From positions 186,001 through 250,000 of the forward strand of contig NZ_NPKH01000014.1 of assembly GCF_002284535.1 (NCBI RefSeq): a stretch of 64,000 nucleotides of DNA, read 5' to 3'. Below, one piece after another: positions 1 to 8,907 of this stretch. Within the stretch, counting starts at the first letter, position 1. Every line of letters starts with the position of its first letter. The notes under the pieces were generated by a model. The model was given only the letters and a program-made list of their open reading frames with translations, was not told the origin of the DNA and made no database searches. The position numbers were made by a program, and so were the translations under genes. Source of the DNA: Mesorhizobium wenxiniae. Lineage in GTDB: Bacteria > Pseudomonadota > Alphaproteobacteria > Rhizobiales > Rhizobiaceae.

Positions 1-497
1 AGGAACAATCTGAGCAGCGCCACCTGACCCGGCGACAATTGTTCTTCCGTGCCGGAGCGATGCATGACCATGGCCGACCGGAGGTCGACCGTCGCGTTCT
101 CCAGCACGACCAATTCCCCGGCGTTTCTGCCGCGCCGTGCCAGCAAGCCGCCGATACGGGCGGCGAGTTCCCTGACATTGAGCGGGCTTTCGACGACGTC
201 GGCGGCGCCGAGTTCGAGCGCCAGCACCTTGTCGACGAGATCGGCCGGCCGGCAGATCAGGATGAAATCCGGCCCGCCCTCGCCGCCATGGCGCCTGAGC
301 AGATCACGCCCTTCCGCCTGGCTGAGGCTGTCGCCGACGACGACGACATCGATGCCCTTTCCGGAAAGCAAGGATTCGGCCTCCCACGGCTGCCGCACCG
401 CGCGCACGTCATGACCACGCCGTTCGAGATGGTCGGCGAGATCGGTCGCGACCACTTCGGCGACGGAAACAAGCGCAATGACGGATCGTGCAGCCAT
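1..497 (-). CDS. OmpR-family response regulator, C-terminal part cut off by window edge
   Basis: The minus strand is open without a stop from an ATG at 497 to the left edge, about 165 codons. The protein begins MAARSVIALVSVAEVVATDL and reads as a receiver domain. It contains the VVVVGDSLS strand where the phosphoacceptor aspartate sits and an LELGAADVVESPLNVREL stretch, which corresponds to the LGADDYxxKPF region of OmpR regulators. The usual conserved lysine of that KPF motif appears to be replaced (ESPL), and the acidic pair near the N-terminus is not obvious. The receiver may therefore be degenerate or atypical. After it comes the start of a winged-helix output domain (LSPGQVALLRLF). It lies divergently from the second response regulator at 592, so the two may share a regulatory region. 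Confidence 0.75.
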   Translation of the reverse strand, partial: MAARSVIALVSVAEVVATDLADHLERRGHDVRAVRQPWEAESLLSGKGIDVVVVGDSLSQAEGRDLLRRHGGEGGPDFILICRPADLVDKVLALELGAADVVESPLNVRELAARIGGLLARRGRNAGELVVLENATVDLRSAMVMHRSGTEEQLSPGQVALLRLF

Positions 498-591
498 TTT
501 TTTCCACCCTGCAACCGGCAACCCAAGATGAGTGCTGGACATGATGTTTATACCCAATCTACTTTCCGCTGAAAGCGGGAGCGAGAGCATA

Positions 592-1323
592 GTGCGGGCA
601 CGAATTGTCATCGTCGAGGACGAGCCGGATCTGAGGGACGCGGTCGCCGAGTATCTCGGCGCCAGCGGCTACGATGTCGCGACGGCCGAGAGTGCCAGCG
701 CCGCGCGAACTTTGCTGGAAACGCAGTCGTTTCATCTGGCCATCCTCGACATCGCCATGCCAGGCGAGGACGGCCTGTCGCTTGGCCGCTGGCTGCGCTC
801 GAAAATGCCTATCGGCATTATCTACGCCACTGCCGCCGGCACCGCGCTCGACCGCATCGTCGGGCTGGAACTCGGCGCCGACGACTACATCGTCAAGCCT
901 TACGAATTGCGCGAGGTGCTGGCGAGGGTCCGCAGCGTGCTGCGCCGCGTGCCGCAGCCGGCCGAACCACAGGGCGCCAAGGCCGAAACAACTGCCAACC
1001 GCCGTTTTATGAGCTTCGGCCCTTTCCATGCCGATCTCGACGGCCGGTTCGTCACCGGCACCAATGGGACGGTCATCGACATGGCCAAGAGCGAGTTTGA
1101 CGTGCTGGAGGTCTTCCTGACGCGTGCCAACCGTTTGCTGACGCGTGCGGCGATCTCCGAGGCGATCGGCTTCGTGGAAGATCCTGAATCGTCACGCGCG
1201 GTCGATATCCGCATCATGCGGCTGAGAAAGAAGATCGAGGCGGACCCGGCCAATCCGAAATTCCTGCGCACAGTCCGCGGCGAAGGCTATATCTTCTCGC
1301 TGCCGACCGGCGAAAGCAACTGA
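592..1323 (+). CDS. OmpR/TorR-like DNA-binding response regulator
   Basis: This is a two-domain response regulator of about 243 residues. The receiver starts ARIVIVEDEPDLRDAV, carries the phosphoacceptor aspartate in LAILDIAMPGEDG and ends with the LGADDYIVKPYELREVLARV signature. A trans_reg_C winged helix follows (MAKSEFDVLEVFLTRANRLLTR, then VDIRIMRLRKKIE and FLRTVRGEGYIF). I prefer the GTG at 592, which gives the normal family length. In-frame alternatives are GTG 532, ATG 541 and ATG 544, which add an unconserved leader. The hybrid kinase that starts 57 bases downstream on the same strand is the likely partner. The signal is unknown. Confidence 0.88.
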   Translation: MRARIVIVEDEPDLRDAVAEYLGASGYDVATAESASAARTLLETQSFHLAILDIAMPGEDGLSLGRWLRSKMPIGIIYATAAGTALDRIVGLELGADDYIVKPYELREVLARVRSVLRRVPQPAEPQGAKAETTANRRFMSFGPFHADLDGRFVTGTNGTVIDMAKSEFDVLEVFLTRANRLLTRAAISEAIGFVEDPESSRAVDIRIMRLRKKIEADPANPKFLRTVRGEGYIFSLPTGESN

Positions 1324-1380
1324 GCGGCGCGACCACTGGTAACCACTCTCGGTGGCACGACTGTGAAATGACGGCTGACC

Positions 1381-3468
1381 ATGACGGCTGAAGCAGCACG
1401 CAGCGATATGCACGGCGTCAGGCAGGGCGCGGCGATGGCGGCTGTCCATGTCGTTCGCCGGCTTCGCGAAGCCGGCGACTGGCAGCGCGAGATGGACAGC
1501 ATCCTTGAAACGCTCTGCGGGGCCATGGATTGCCAGCGCGGCATCCTGTTTCGGCTGCGCGAGCTGCCCGGCCAGGGCTTTGCCCAGTCGGTCGCGGCTT
1601 ACTGGATCAACCCCCGATTTGGTGGCGAACTGGCGTCGCCAACGGTAATCATGCAGTCGGTTGTCAATTCGGACCCACTGCTGGAACGGTTGGCGGAGGA
1701 CGAGCGGCAAGGCAAGATCTTCGCGGGACACACGCGCGACCTCGAAGGCTTTCTGAGAACCGACTTCGAAAAGCAGCACATCAAGTCGTTCCTGTCGGTG
1801 TCGGTCTTTGCGCATGGCCATCTGTGGGGCACGCTGGCGGTCAACGACTGCGTGAACGAGCGCGAATGGACCGACGAGGAAGAGGCAACGCTGCACATCG
1901 TGGCATTGGCCATCGGCGACGCCATCGAACGATCGCTTTCCGATGCCCATGCCAGCGAAGTCATCCGACGCACCATGTTGCAGGCCTCGCTCGACGCCAT
2001 CATAGTCATCGACGAGACGGGTTCGATCATCGAGTTCAATCCCGCCGCCGAAAAGATGTTCGGCTATCAGCGCAGCGACATCCTCGGCAAGGACCTGCTC
2101 GACACCGTCGTTCCGGAATATTATCGCAAGGGCTATGTGTCGGGCGCCGAATACATGTCGGGCCGCGGCGCGCCGATGGTCGGCCAGCGGATCGAGACCG
2201 TCACCCAGAATGCGGCCGGCGAGGTCTTTCCGATCGAACTGACGGCGACCGAGATGCGAGTCGCCGACCGCCGCCTGATCTTCGGCTCGATCCGCGACCT
2301 TCGCGACAAATTGCGCGCCGAGGAGGAGATCGGCCGCCAGCGCGAAAAGCTGCACCAGAACGAGAAGATGGCGGCGATGGGCTCGCTGCTTGCCGGCGTG
2401 TCACACGAGCTCAACAACCCGCTTGCCGTGGTCGTCGCACAATCGACGCTGTTGCACGAGTTCGCTTCAGACCCGCAGACCAAGGTGCGCGCCGAAAAGG
2501 TGCGCGCCGCCGCCGAGCGTTGCGGCCGCATCGTCAAGAGCTTCCTCTCAATGGTCCGCCTGCACCCAGCGGCGCAGGCCGAGACGGACCTCAACCAGGT
2601 GGTCCGCGCGGCACTCGAAGTGACTGCGTACGGCGCCAGGTCGACCGGCATCATTATCGATACCGATTTCGCCAGCGGTCCGCTGCTGGCCATGGCCGAC
2701 GCCGACCATGTGACGCAAGTGGCCGCCAACTTCCTCATCAACAGCCAACACGCTCTGGCCGGCATCGGCGGCGACCGGCTGATCAAGGTTCGCACGTTTC
2801 GCAGCGATCGCGGCAATCCCTGTTTCTCGGTTGAGGACAACGGGCTGGGCGTGCCGGAAGCGATTCGCTCTCGCATCTTCGAATCTTACTTCACCACCAA
2901 GCCGGTCGGCGTCGGCACCGGCATCGGCCTGTCAATCTCGAAATCGATCATCGAACGGCACAATGGCAATGTCTGGTTCGAGGAAGTTCTGCCGAGGGGC
3001 GCCCGTTTCGTCGTCCAGTTGCCGGCGATCTCCGCCGGCGCGGCCGCCGCCGGCGAAACCCCGTCGCGCTCGAGCGGATTGCGTCACGCGCTGATCATCG
3101 ACGACGAACCGGATGTCGCCGCCTCGCTGTCCGACATTCTGGAGTTGATGGGCATCAAGTCGCGGATCGTACCGGCCTGGGCATCGGCCGCCGCGACCTT
3201 GACCGGCCACATGCCGCCGGACATCGTCTTTTCCGATCTGCGCATGCCCGGCACCAGCGGCATATCAATCTATCGCGAACTGCTCGCCGAAAAGCCTGAT
3301 CTGGCGCGGCGCTTCGTTCTGGTCACCGGCGACCTGATCGGCGCAAAGGCCGAAATTGAAGCATTGCCGGCGCCGCAGCGTCCGCAGATCCTGGAAAAGC
3401 CGTTCAGCACGCTGGACGTGCGCGGCGTGCTGTCGGCCATCGCCGAGCAGGCGGCATTGGGCAGCTAG
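1381..3468 (+). CDS. Hybrid sensor histidine kinase (GAF-PAS-HisKA-HATPase-REC)
   Basis: This 695-residue protein has no membrane segment, so it should be a cytosolic sensor. A GAF-like domain covers roughly residues 20-185, followed by a PAS domain at about 195-310 (DAIIVIDETGSIIEFNPAAEKMFGY). The dimerisation helix holds the phosphorylated histidine at residue 342 in SHELNNPLAVV. The ATPase domain has the N box around FLINSQHAL and G boxes in VEDNGLGVP and GTGIGLSIS. A C-terminal receiver (about 575-690) starts LIIDDEPDVAASL with Asp619 in DIVFSDLRMPG and a conserved lysine in ILEKPFS. The receiver suggests an internal phosphorelay or feedback. It follows the OmpR-type regulator at 592, its likely partner. 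Confidence 0.9.
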   Translation: MTAEAARSDMHGVRQGAAMAAVHVVRRLREAGDWQREMDSILETLCGAMDCQRGILFRLRELPGQGFAQSVAAYWINPRFGGELASPTVIMQSVVNSDPLLERLAEDERQGKIFAGHTRDLEGFLRTDFEKQHIKSFLSVSVFAHGHLWGTLAVNDCVNEREWTDEEEATLHIVALAIGDAIERSLSDAHASEVIRRTMLQASLDAIIVIDETGSIIEFNPAAEKMFGYQRSDILGKDLLDTVVPEYYRKGYVSGAEYMSGRGAPMVGQRIETVTQNAAGEVFPIELTATEMRVADRRLIFGSIRDLRDKLRAEEEIGRQREKLHQNEKMAAMGSLLAGVSHELNNPLAVVVAQSTLLHEFASDPQTKVRAEKVRAAAERCGRIVKSFLSMVRLHPAAQAETDLNQVVRAALEVTAYGARSTGIIIDTDFASGPLLAMADADHVTQVAANFLINSQHALAGIGGDRLIKVRTFRSDRGNPCFSVEDNGLGVPEAIRSRIFESYFTTKPVGVGTGIGLSISKSIIERHNGNVWFEEVLPRGARFVVQLPAISAGAAAAGETPSRSSGLRHALIIDDEPDVAASLSDILELMGIKSRIVPAWASAAATLTGHMPPDIVFSDLRMPGTSGISIYRELLAEKPDLARRFVLVTGDLIGAKAEIEALPAPQRPQILEKPFSTLDVRGVLSAIAEQAALGS

Positions 3469-3534
3469 AACTTCGGACTGGTGGAAATCGGCTTTTAAAA
3501 AAATCCGATGCTCAAACGAAGGATTAGAGGCCAG

Positions 3535-3567
3535 AGAAAAAACTCCCGGCCGACGATGCGGCGGGAG
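3535..3567 (-). terminator. Rho-independent terminator for the gene at 3602
   Basis: On the minus strand a CTCCCG/CGGGAG hairpin with a GC-rich inner stem is followed by a run of six T. It lies 35 bases after the stop of the minus-strand gene at 3602 and also separates it from the convergent hybrid kinase. Confidence 0.7.
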
Positions 3568-3601
3568 CCTGCCTGGAGCGCTGGAGGGTCGCCCGGGGGC
3601 A

Positions 3602-4009
3602 TCAAAAAACGTTCGGCGTATCGGTCAGCGGCGGGGCATTGGCGATCACGCGGACCGCGCGGGCCTTGTGAATGCCGGACTGCTCGGCGATGACGCGCAG
3701 GCAGTCCGCACTTTCGGCGCCCCAGGCTTGCCCCTTGCAGACAAAATCGATCTCCGGCATCGGCAGGCGCGCGGTCTTTGTCGTGGTCGGCGCGCCGTCG
3801 ACGATATTTGCCGGCGGGTTCAGTGAAGCAAAGGCCGGACCAACCGTCGGCGCGAACGCCATGCCGACGAATGCGGCGGCGCCCAGCACCACGAACAGCG
3901 CCATCGGATGGTCGTTGGCGCGCCGGCGCAGCGCCAGCTTCGGCCGCCGATCATTGCGCTCCGGTGCCTGCAGGCGGTCATTGTAGGCAGTCTGGATTTT
4001 CGTATGCAT
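3602..4009 (-). CDS. Hypothetical single-pass membrane protein
   Basis: I do not recognise a named family. The product of about 135 residues has a basic N-terminus rich in Arg and Asn, one hydrophobic segment at about residues 36-58 (MALFVVLGAAAFVGMAFAP), then a soluble part with two cysteines (DFVCKGQAWGAESADCLRVIAEQSG). The topology suggests an inner-membrane anchor with a periplasmic tail. Two nearby ATGs are possible. The one at 4009 has AAGGGA eight bases upstream and fits better than the one at 4015, which directly abuts that sequence. The gene is followed by its own terminator. Codon use matches the surroundings, so I think it is real. Confidence 0.65.
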   Translation of the reverse strand: MHTKIQTAYNDRLQAPERNDRRPKLALRRRANDHPMALFVVLGAAAFVGMAFAPTVGPAFASLNPPANIVDGAPTTTKTARLPMPEIDFVCKGQAWGAESADCLRVIAEQSGIHKARAVRVIANAPPLTDTPNVF

Positions 4010-4165
4010 CGCCATTCCCTTCGTTTATCTTCTTTTTTTATGTAAACGAACTTAGTCGCACCTTGTAACGGACGAACGACGCACGCAAACTGACCGTGTA
4101 ACAGATTTGAAACCGGAATTCGGGCAGTACCGGGCGCTTCGCCTGCGACCATGAGGCGCTTTTGA

Positions 4166-5452
4166 CTATTGCGGATTAAATTCCGAGAGGATTTTCTGTG
4201 CAGCAATGCGCCCAGCCACGATTGCGCCTTCGACATAGCCCGGAAATGACGGAGACAATTCCGAGGATGCGAAATACACTGGCGGCGCGCCGGCCAGGAT
4301 GGTTTGTTCGGCGTCGGTGGCACTCGTATCGATGATGAGATCGCTGTAGCCGCCGCCGCTCCAGCGATCATCGGTCCAGTCGCGACAGCTGAAATCGGTG
4401 AAGCTGCCTGCGTCCGTGCCGAGCGCCTCCTTGAGCCGCGCGGTAACCTCCGCGCGCAACGCGGCATCTCCCAATTCCCGCCAGCGTAGGGCAAGCGGCC
4501 CGCCGACGAAGACGACTAACGCCGGGTGGCCGCCATCCTTGCTGACGTCACAGGCAAAAAGTGCCGGCGGATCGCGCCACATCACCATGCCGCTCAAGCC
4601 CTTGGCGCGCCAAAAGGCTGTGGGGTAGCGCACCTGCATTTTGATCACCGCGCCGCTTTGCCAGACACCGAGGGCCTTTTCCAAGGCAACCGGCAGCGGC
4701 GGCGCGAAATCCAGCTTCGAGGCCACCATCGGCGGCATGGCGATCAGCGCCGTTCGCGCCGTGATCGAGCCCGTCGTCGACGCGAGACGAACTCCTCCCA
4801 GTCTGCGCTCGATCGTTCTGACCGGCGTGTTCAATCGCAGGCGGTCGCCGAGATCCTCAGCCAGATCATCCGCCAGAGACTGCATGGTTTCGTGCACGAA
4901 ATACTGCAGCTCCGACATCTCATTGGTGATACGGCGGTCATTGTCGATGAGGTGCCAAAGCGGCAGTTTTTCGAGCGCCTGGCACCACAGGCCTTCGATC
5001 ATCGAGCGAAAAGCCGCCTTGGCCTCACCGGGATCGTTCTGGCGATCGAGCCATGCGGCGACGGTCAAGCCGGCAATAGTCGGATCGCCCGGTGCAATCG
5101 CGTTCATGCGGTCGCGGATCGCCATCGAGGCGTAGTAGATTCGCTCGGCATCCTGTTCGCCCGTCAGCGGCTGGGCAATGACTTCGCCCTTAACATAGGT
5201 CTCGACCAACGTCTTACCGTGCGTTCGCACCAAGGCCATCAGTTCCGGCATGTCCTCGCACAGGAACTGACCGCCGCTGTCGATCCGCTCGCCAAGCCCA
5301 TTCCACTTGGACTCGACCCGCCCGCCGACGCGGCCGCGCGCCTCGAGCAGCACAAAATCAATGCCGGCCTTGTTCAATTCATGCGCGGCTGACAGGCCGG
5401 TAAAGCCGGCGCCGACGATGGCGACATCGGTTCGTACGGCCTGGCGCTTCAA
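4166..5452 (-). CDS. Flavin-containing monoamine oxidase family protein
   Basis: This FAD-dependent oxidoreductase has 428 residues. The N-terminal dinucleotide-binding fold reads VAIVGAGFTGLSAAHELNKAG and ends in the acidic residue of LLEARGRVGGRVES, the RxGGR signature of the amine oxidase (MAO/polyamine oxidase) family. The C-terminus has the second FAD-contacting motif (YFASSELSPSFPGYVEGAIVAGRIAAQ). Family members oxidise primary amines, polyamines or amino acids and release peroxide. The substrate cannot be read from the sequence. The gene is monocistronic and convergent with nothing nearby. Confidence 0.88.
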   Translation of the reverse strand: MKRQAVRTDVAIVGAGFTGLSAAHELNKAGIDFVLLEARGRVGGRVESKWNGLGERIDSGGQFLCEDMPELMALVRTHGKTLVETYVKGEVIAQPLTGEQDAERIYYASMAIRDRMNAIAPGDPTIAGLTVAAWLDRQNDPGEAKAAFRSMIEGLWCQALEKLPLWHLIDNDRRITNEMSELQYFVHETMQSLADDLAEDLGDRLRLNTPVRTIERRLGGVRLASTTGSITARTALIAMPPMVASKLDFAPPLPVALEKALGVWQSGAVIKMQVRYPTAFWRAKGLSGMVMWRDPPALFACDVSKDGGHPALVVFVGGPLALRWRELGDAALRAEVTARLKEALGTDAGSFTDFSCRDWTDDRWSGGGYSDLIIDTSATDAEQTILAGAPPVYFASSELSPSFPGYVEGAIVAGRIAAQKILSEFNPQ

Positions 5453-5592
5453 GAGCCGGCCCTGAAGTTCTCGAAGTCCGCAATCATCCGCGGCTTGAGC
5501 TCCGGAGACAACGGTCTTGTCGAGATCATCAAAACCCCGCTCGATCGATATATATATTGCAGGTCGCTGGCTACTCTGCCGGGCGACACGCT

Positions 5593-6651
5593 TTACCCGA
5601 TTGTCTTTTCCAGCATACTGATCCAGTTGCGATAGGCGATCTTCTCGATCAGCGCGCGACCGAAGCCGCGCTCGGCGAACGCATCGAGCAGCTTCGGCAG
5701 GCCGGTGACGTCGCCGATCACAGCCGGGATCATGGCGCCGTCGAAATCGGACCCGAGGCCGACGCCGTCTTCGCCCAGCGCCTGCAGCAGTGAATCGACA
5801 TGGCGCACCATGATGTCGAGACTGGTATCGGCATTCATCCTGCCGTCCTCGCGCAAAAACCCGGTGGCGAAATTCAGCCCGACCAAGCCACCCGACTCGC
5901 GGATCGCGCCTAGCTGCCAGTCCGTGAGGTTGCGGGAATGGCCGCAGATCGCATGGACGTTCGAGTGGGTCGCGACCAGCGGGGCGTCACTGATCTCGGC
6001 GACGTCGCGAAACCCCTTTTCGTTGAGATGCGAAAGATCGACCATGATGCCGAGCTGGTTGCAGGCCTTGACCAGTCCCTTGCCGGCATCGGTCAGGCCA
6101 GGTCCGGTGTCGGGCGTCGACGGGAAACGGAACGGCACGCCGTGGCCGAAAGCGTTCGGGCGGCTCCAGACGACGCCGAGCGAGCGCAGGCCGGCCGCAT
6201 GCAACACGTCGAGCATCGTCAGTTCGGGGTCGATCGCCTCGACGCCTTCAATATGGAACACCGCGGCGATCGACCCTTGCGCCATCGCATTTCGCACGTC
6301 GCCGGCGCTGCGGCAGACGGAGAGCGCCGACGCTCGTTCCAGCCTGTACAGGATCGAGGCCATGGCGATGGTGGAAGCGAGCGCGTCGGCGCGCGGAATT
6401 TCGGGCGGCAAGGGCTCGGTATCGCTCGGCGCAGGTGGAACCGCACTGCGCTTGGATTTCTCGATCGGCGGCGGAAAGATCGCGAACATGCCGCCAGCAA
6501 AGCCGCCCTTTTTCGCGCGCGGCAGGTCGATGTGGCCACCCTGCGTTCCCTCGATGAACAGCTTCTCAACATCCGCGTCCTTCGACTGATAGAGCCTGAG
6601 CAGCGTATCGTTGTGGCCGTCGAAGACGGGAACGAGGTCGGTCTCGGTCAT
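5593..6651 (-). CDS. Membrane dipeptidase (peptidase M19 family)
   Basis: This zinc dipeptidase of the amidohydrolase superfamily has about 352 residues. Metal-binding and active-site motifs are visible in order: the HxD in VFDGHNDTLLRL, the bridging Glu in FHIEGVEAI, DLSHLNEKGF, the histidines in VATHSNVHAICGHSRNLTD, and LGSDFDGAMIP. Such enzymes cleave dipeptides, including some with D-residues, and have no signal peptide here. I start it at ATG 6651 (MTETDLVPVFDGHND). An upstream in-frame start at 6708 would add a leader encoded by a repeat-containing stretch and is unlikely. Confidence 0.88.
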   Translation of the reverse strand: MTETDLVPVFDGHNDTLLRLYQSKDADVEKLFIEGTQGGHIDLPRAKKGGFAGGMFAIFPPPIEKSKRSAVPPAPSDTEPLPPEIPRADALASTIAMASILYRLERASALSVCRSAGDVRNAMAQGSIAAVFHIEGVEAIDPELTMLDVLHAAGLRSLGVVWSRPNAFGHGVPFRFPSTPDTGPGLTDAGKGLVKACNQLGIMVDLSHLNEKGFRDVAEISDAPLVATHSNVHAICGHSRNLTDWQLGAIRESGGLVGLNFATGFLREDGRMNADTSLDIMVRHVDSLLQALGEDGVGLGSDFDGAMIPAVIGDVTGLPKLLDAFAERGFGRALIEKIAYRNWISMLEKTIG

Positions 6652-6690
6652 CAAGGGATCATTCGGTTCGATTGGTCGGGCGGCAATATA

Positions 6691-6744
6691 CCTACTTAGG
6701 CAAGGCAATACCCACTAGGCAAGACAACCCACTAGGCAAGACAG
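6691..6744. repeat. Three degenerate 17-20 bp tandem repeats
   Basis: Three head-to-tail copies of a CCYACTAGGCAAGRCA-like unit lie at 6691-6710, 6711-6727 and 6728-6744. The last two differ at one base. They are upstream of the dipeptidase gene and might be a regulatory array or simple slippage product. Confidence 0.7.
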
Positions 6745-6835
6745 GCGATCTGCGCAAATGCCACAGCGATGGACGCCTTGTGGCTGCCCGCCCTCAACCG
6801 TCATCGCGTGCGGAGGCCTATGGGTAGGACCAGCG

Positions 6836-7135
6836 CTATTGCTTCAGCACGTCGGCCCATTCCTTGTGACGACGGAACTGGGCGTTGGCGAACGGACAAA
6901 GCGGGATGATCTTCTTGCCCGCCGCGCGCGCGTCCTCGACGGCTCGGGCAACGAGGCGAAGCCCGGCGCCCTGGCCGCGAAACGCATCCGGCACCTCGGT
7001 GTGGTCGATGATGATCTGGTGCTCGCCGATCTTGGAAAAGGTCATCTCCGCCTCGGCGCCATCAGGCCCGCGCAAGAGATAACGGCCCTTGGAACCGCGA
7101 TCCTCCAGTTCGATCTCCGGCAATTGGTCAAGCAT
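6836..7135 (-). CDS. GNAT-like N-acetyltransferase (YjdJ/Gtn type)
   Basis: This is a short acetyltransferase of 99 residues, the length typical of the YjdJ-type branch of the GNAT superfamily. The acetyl-CoA loop is visible in DHTEVPDAFRGQGAGLRLVARAVEDARAAGKKIIPLCPFA, including the R/QxxGxG/A segment and the C-terminal CPFANAQFRRH motif that is characteristic of this subgroup. The substrate is unknown. It is the last gene of a three-gene minus-strand operon, only 3 bases after the alpha/beta hydrolase. Confidence 0.85.
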   Translation of the reverse strand: MLDQLPEIELEDRGSKGRYLLRGPDGAEAEMTFSKIGEHQIIIDHTEVPDAFRGQGAGLRLVARAVEDARAAGKKIIPLCPFANAQFRRHKEWADVLKQ

Positions 7136-7138
7136 TGC

Positions 7139-7762
7139 TTACGCTCCTTCTATCGGCGTAGCGGACAGGAACCGCCGCGCCGCCTCGATCTCGTTCGACT
7201 GCACCTCATGGCCGCCGTCGTGCCACTCCACTGTGACATCGGCGCCATCGGCGCGCAAATAGGCCTCCAGCCGCGACGTCAGGTTGGGCGGACATATCGG
7301 ATCGCGCCTGCCTGCCGTGACCAAGATGCGACGGCCGGCGAGACTTCCCTCGATCTCCGGTTCGAACGGGATCAGCGGATGCATCAGCACCGCCGCGTCG
7401 AACAGAGAGGGCGCCGCGAACACCACCGACGCCAGGATGTTGGCGCCGTTGGAATAGCCGAGCCCAAGCACCGACGAGGGTTTTGCCGCCTCGACATGCG
7501 CCTTGACGAAACCAACCATCTTGTCCGTCGCCCGCGCCAGGTCGCCCATGTCGTAGACGCCCTCGCCGGTGCGGCGGAAAAAGCGCGCGGCACCGTGTTC
7601 CGAGACATCGCCGCGCGGCGAGACGATAGTCGCCTGCGGCGCGAGATCGCGCCCGAGCGACAGAAGCTGACTCTCGTCGGCCCCGGTCCCGTGGAAGACG
7701 AAGAGCAGCGATCCATCAGGCGAACCGGGCAGTGCTTTGTAGATGTAAGCGTCCTTACTCAT
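7139..7762 (-). CDS. Alpha/beta hydrolase, carboxylesterase/phospholipase family (MhqD-like)
   Basis: This serine hydrolase of 207 residues has an oxyanion-hole motif FVFHGTGADES near residue 25, the nucleophile elbow GLGYSNGANILA near residue 105, an acidic residue in VTAGRRDPICPP, and the catalytic histidine in WHDGGHEVQ. The fold and length match the acyl-thioesterase/carboxylesterase group that includes Bacillus MhqD. The gene directly upstream encodes an MhqO-like ring-cleaving dioxygenase. The same pairing is known from quinone/hydroquinone resistance, so an esterase role on a ring-cleavage product is a reasonable inference. Confidence 0.85.
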   Translation of the reverse strand: MSKDAYIYKALPGSPDGSLLFVFHGTGADESQLLSLGRDLAPQATIVSPRGDVSEHGAARFFRRTGEGVYDMGDLARATDKMVGFVKAHVEAAKPSSVLGLGYSNGANILASVVFAAPSLFDAAVLMHPLIPFEPEIEGSLAGRRILVTAGRRDPICPPNLTSRLEAYLRADGADVTVEWHDGGHEVQSNEIEAARRFLSATPIEGA

Positions 7763-7772
7763 GGCCTTGTCC

Positions 7773-8705
7773 TCAGTCTTCCAGCTTCTGCAAATGTTGC
7801 TCGAGATAGGGCCTCAGATGCCGGTGCTGCGACGGCAGCTTCAGCGCCTCGCCGAGATGGGCGGTGTCCTCGTCGCGGTCGAAGCCGGGCTCGTTGGTGG
7901 CGACTTCGAACAGCACGCCGCCCGGCGTGCGGAAATAGATCGCCCAGAAATAGTCACGATCGATCACCGGCGTCACCTGATAGCCGGTGTCCATCAGCGC
8001 CTTGCGCACTTCGAGTTGCTTGGCGCGGTTTTCGACAGCGAAGGCGACGTGGTGGACGGAGCCGGCGCCAAGATCGGCAAAAGCGGCGCCCGGCAACGAT
8101 TCGATATCGACGATATTGGCGCCGTTGCCGTTCTTCACCGCCAGCCTTTTTACAGTGCCGGACGTGTCGACTTCTTCATAGCCCATGAATTTCAGCAGCT
8201 CTTCGGTGGCGCCGCCATCCTTCAGCCTAAGCGACACCGAGTGGAAGCCGCGGATCGCCTCGTCGGAGGGAACATCGCCCTTCGCCCACGGCGTACGGGT
8301 GTCTGCCTTGTTCTCGACCAGCGCAAACCCGTCACCATCGGGACCAGCGAAGCCAAGGCGCTTCTCACCGAAGCTCTCTTGGCGTGACAGCCCGGCGACG
8401 CCCTCATCGGCAAAACGCTTTTCCCAATAGGCGAGCGTGCCTTCGGGCACCGAATAGACCGTGGTGCCTACTTCGCCAACGCCGTGGCGACCCTTGCCGA
8501 TATTGGGGAAGGGAAAATAGGTCATCACGGAACCGGGCGTGCCGAGCTCGTCGGCATAATAGAGATGGTAGACATCCGGCGCGTCGAAATTGACGGTTTT
8601 CTTGACCCGGCGCAGGCCGAGCTTTTTGGTGAAGAACTCATTGTTCTGACGCGCATCCCTGGCCATCGAGGTGACGTGATGCAGGCCTTTGATCTGGTCG
8701 AGCAT
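7773..8705 (-). CDS. Ring-cleaving dioxygenase, VOC superfamily (MhqO-like)
   Basis: This protein of about 310 residues has two tandem vicinal-oxygen-chelate domains. Predicted metal ligands are in GLHHVTSMARDARQ at the N-terminus, SVHHVAFAVENR in the second half, and the glutamate of GGVLFEVATNEPGF. It is most like MhqO/PcpA-type hydroquinone dioxygenases. ATG 8705 is chosen because AAAGGAGCAGGAA lies just upstream, and the sequence before it reads as non-conserved leader. It is the first gene of an operon with the esterase and the acetyltransferase. Confidence 0.86.
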   Translation of the reverse strand: MLDQIKGLHHVTSMARDARQNNEFFTKKLGLRRVKKTVNFDAPDVYHLYYADELGTPGSVMTYFPFPNIGKGRHGVGEVGTTVYSVPEGTLAYWEKRFADEGVAGLSRQESFGEKRLGFAGPDGDGFALVENKADTRTPWAKGDVPSDEAIRGFHSVSLRLKDGGATEELLKFMGYEEVDTSGTVKRLAVKNGNGANIVDIESLPGAAFADLGAGSVHHVAFAVENRAKQLEVRKALMDTGYQVTPVIDRDYFWAIYFRTPGGVLFEVATNEPGFDRDEDTAHLGEALKLPSQHRHLRPYLEQHLQKLED

Positions 8706-8907
8706 TTTTCCTGCTCCTTTCCTTGTCCTGTGCGGCCCATGCCGCGGTCCACGCCTATATGAGAACCGGCCAGCCGGCGGCAAAGGCCGCAAACACAGAT
8801 GGACTGTGCTCTATAAGTGAACAATAAGGCAGCTTTTGTTCACGATTTGGCGAATACCTGAGGCTTGCGTCGCCACAAAAATTCGGCTCCATGAGCGGCA
8901 CGTTTCA

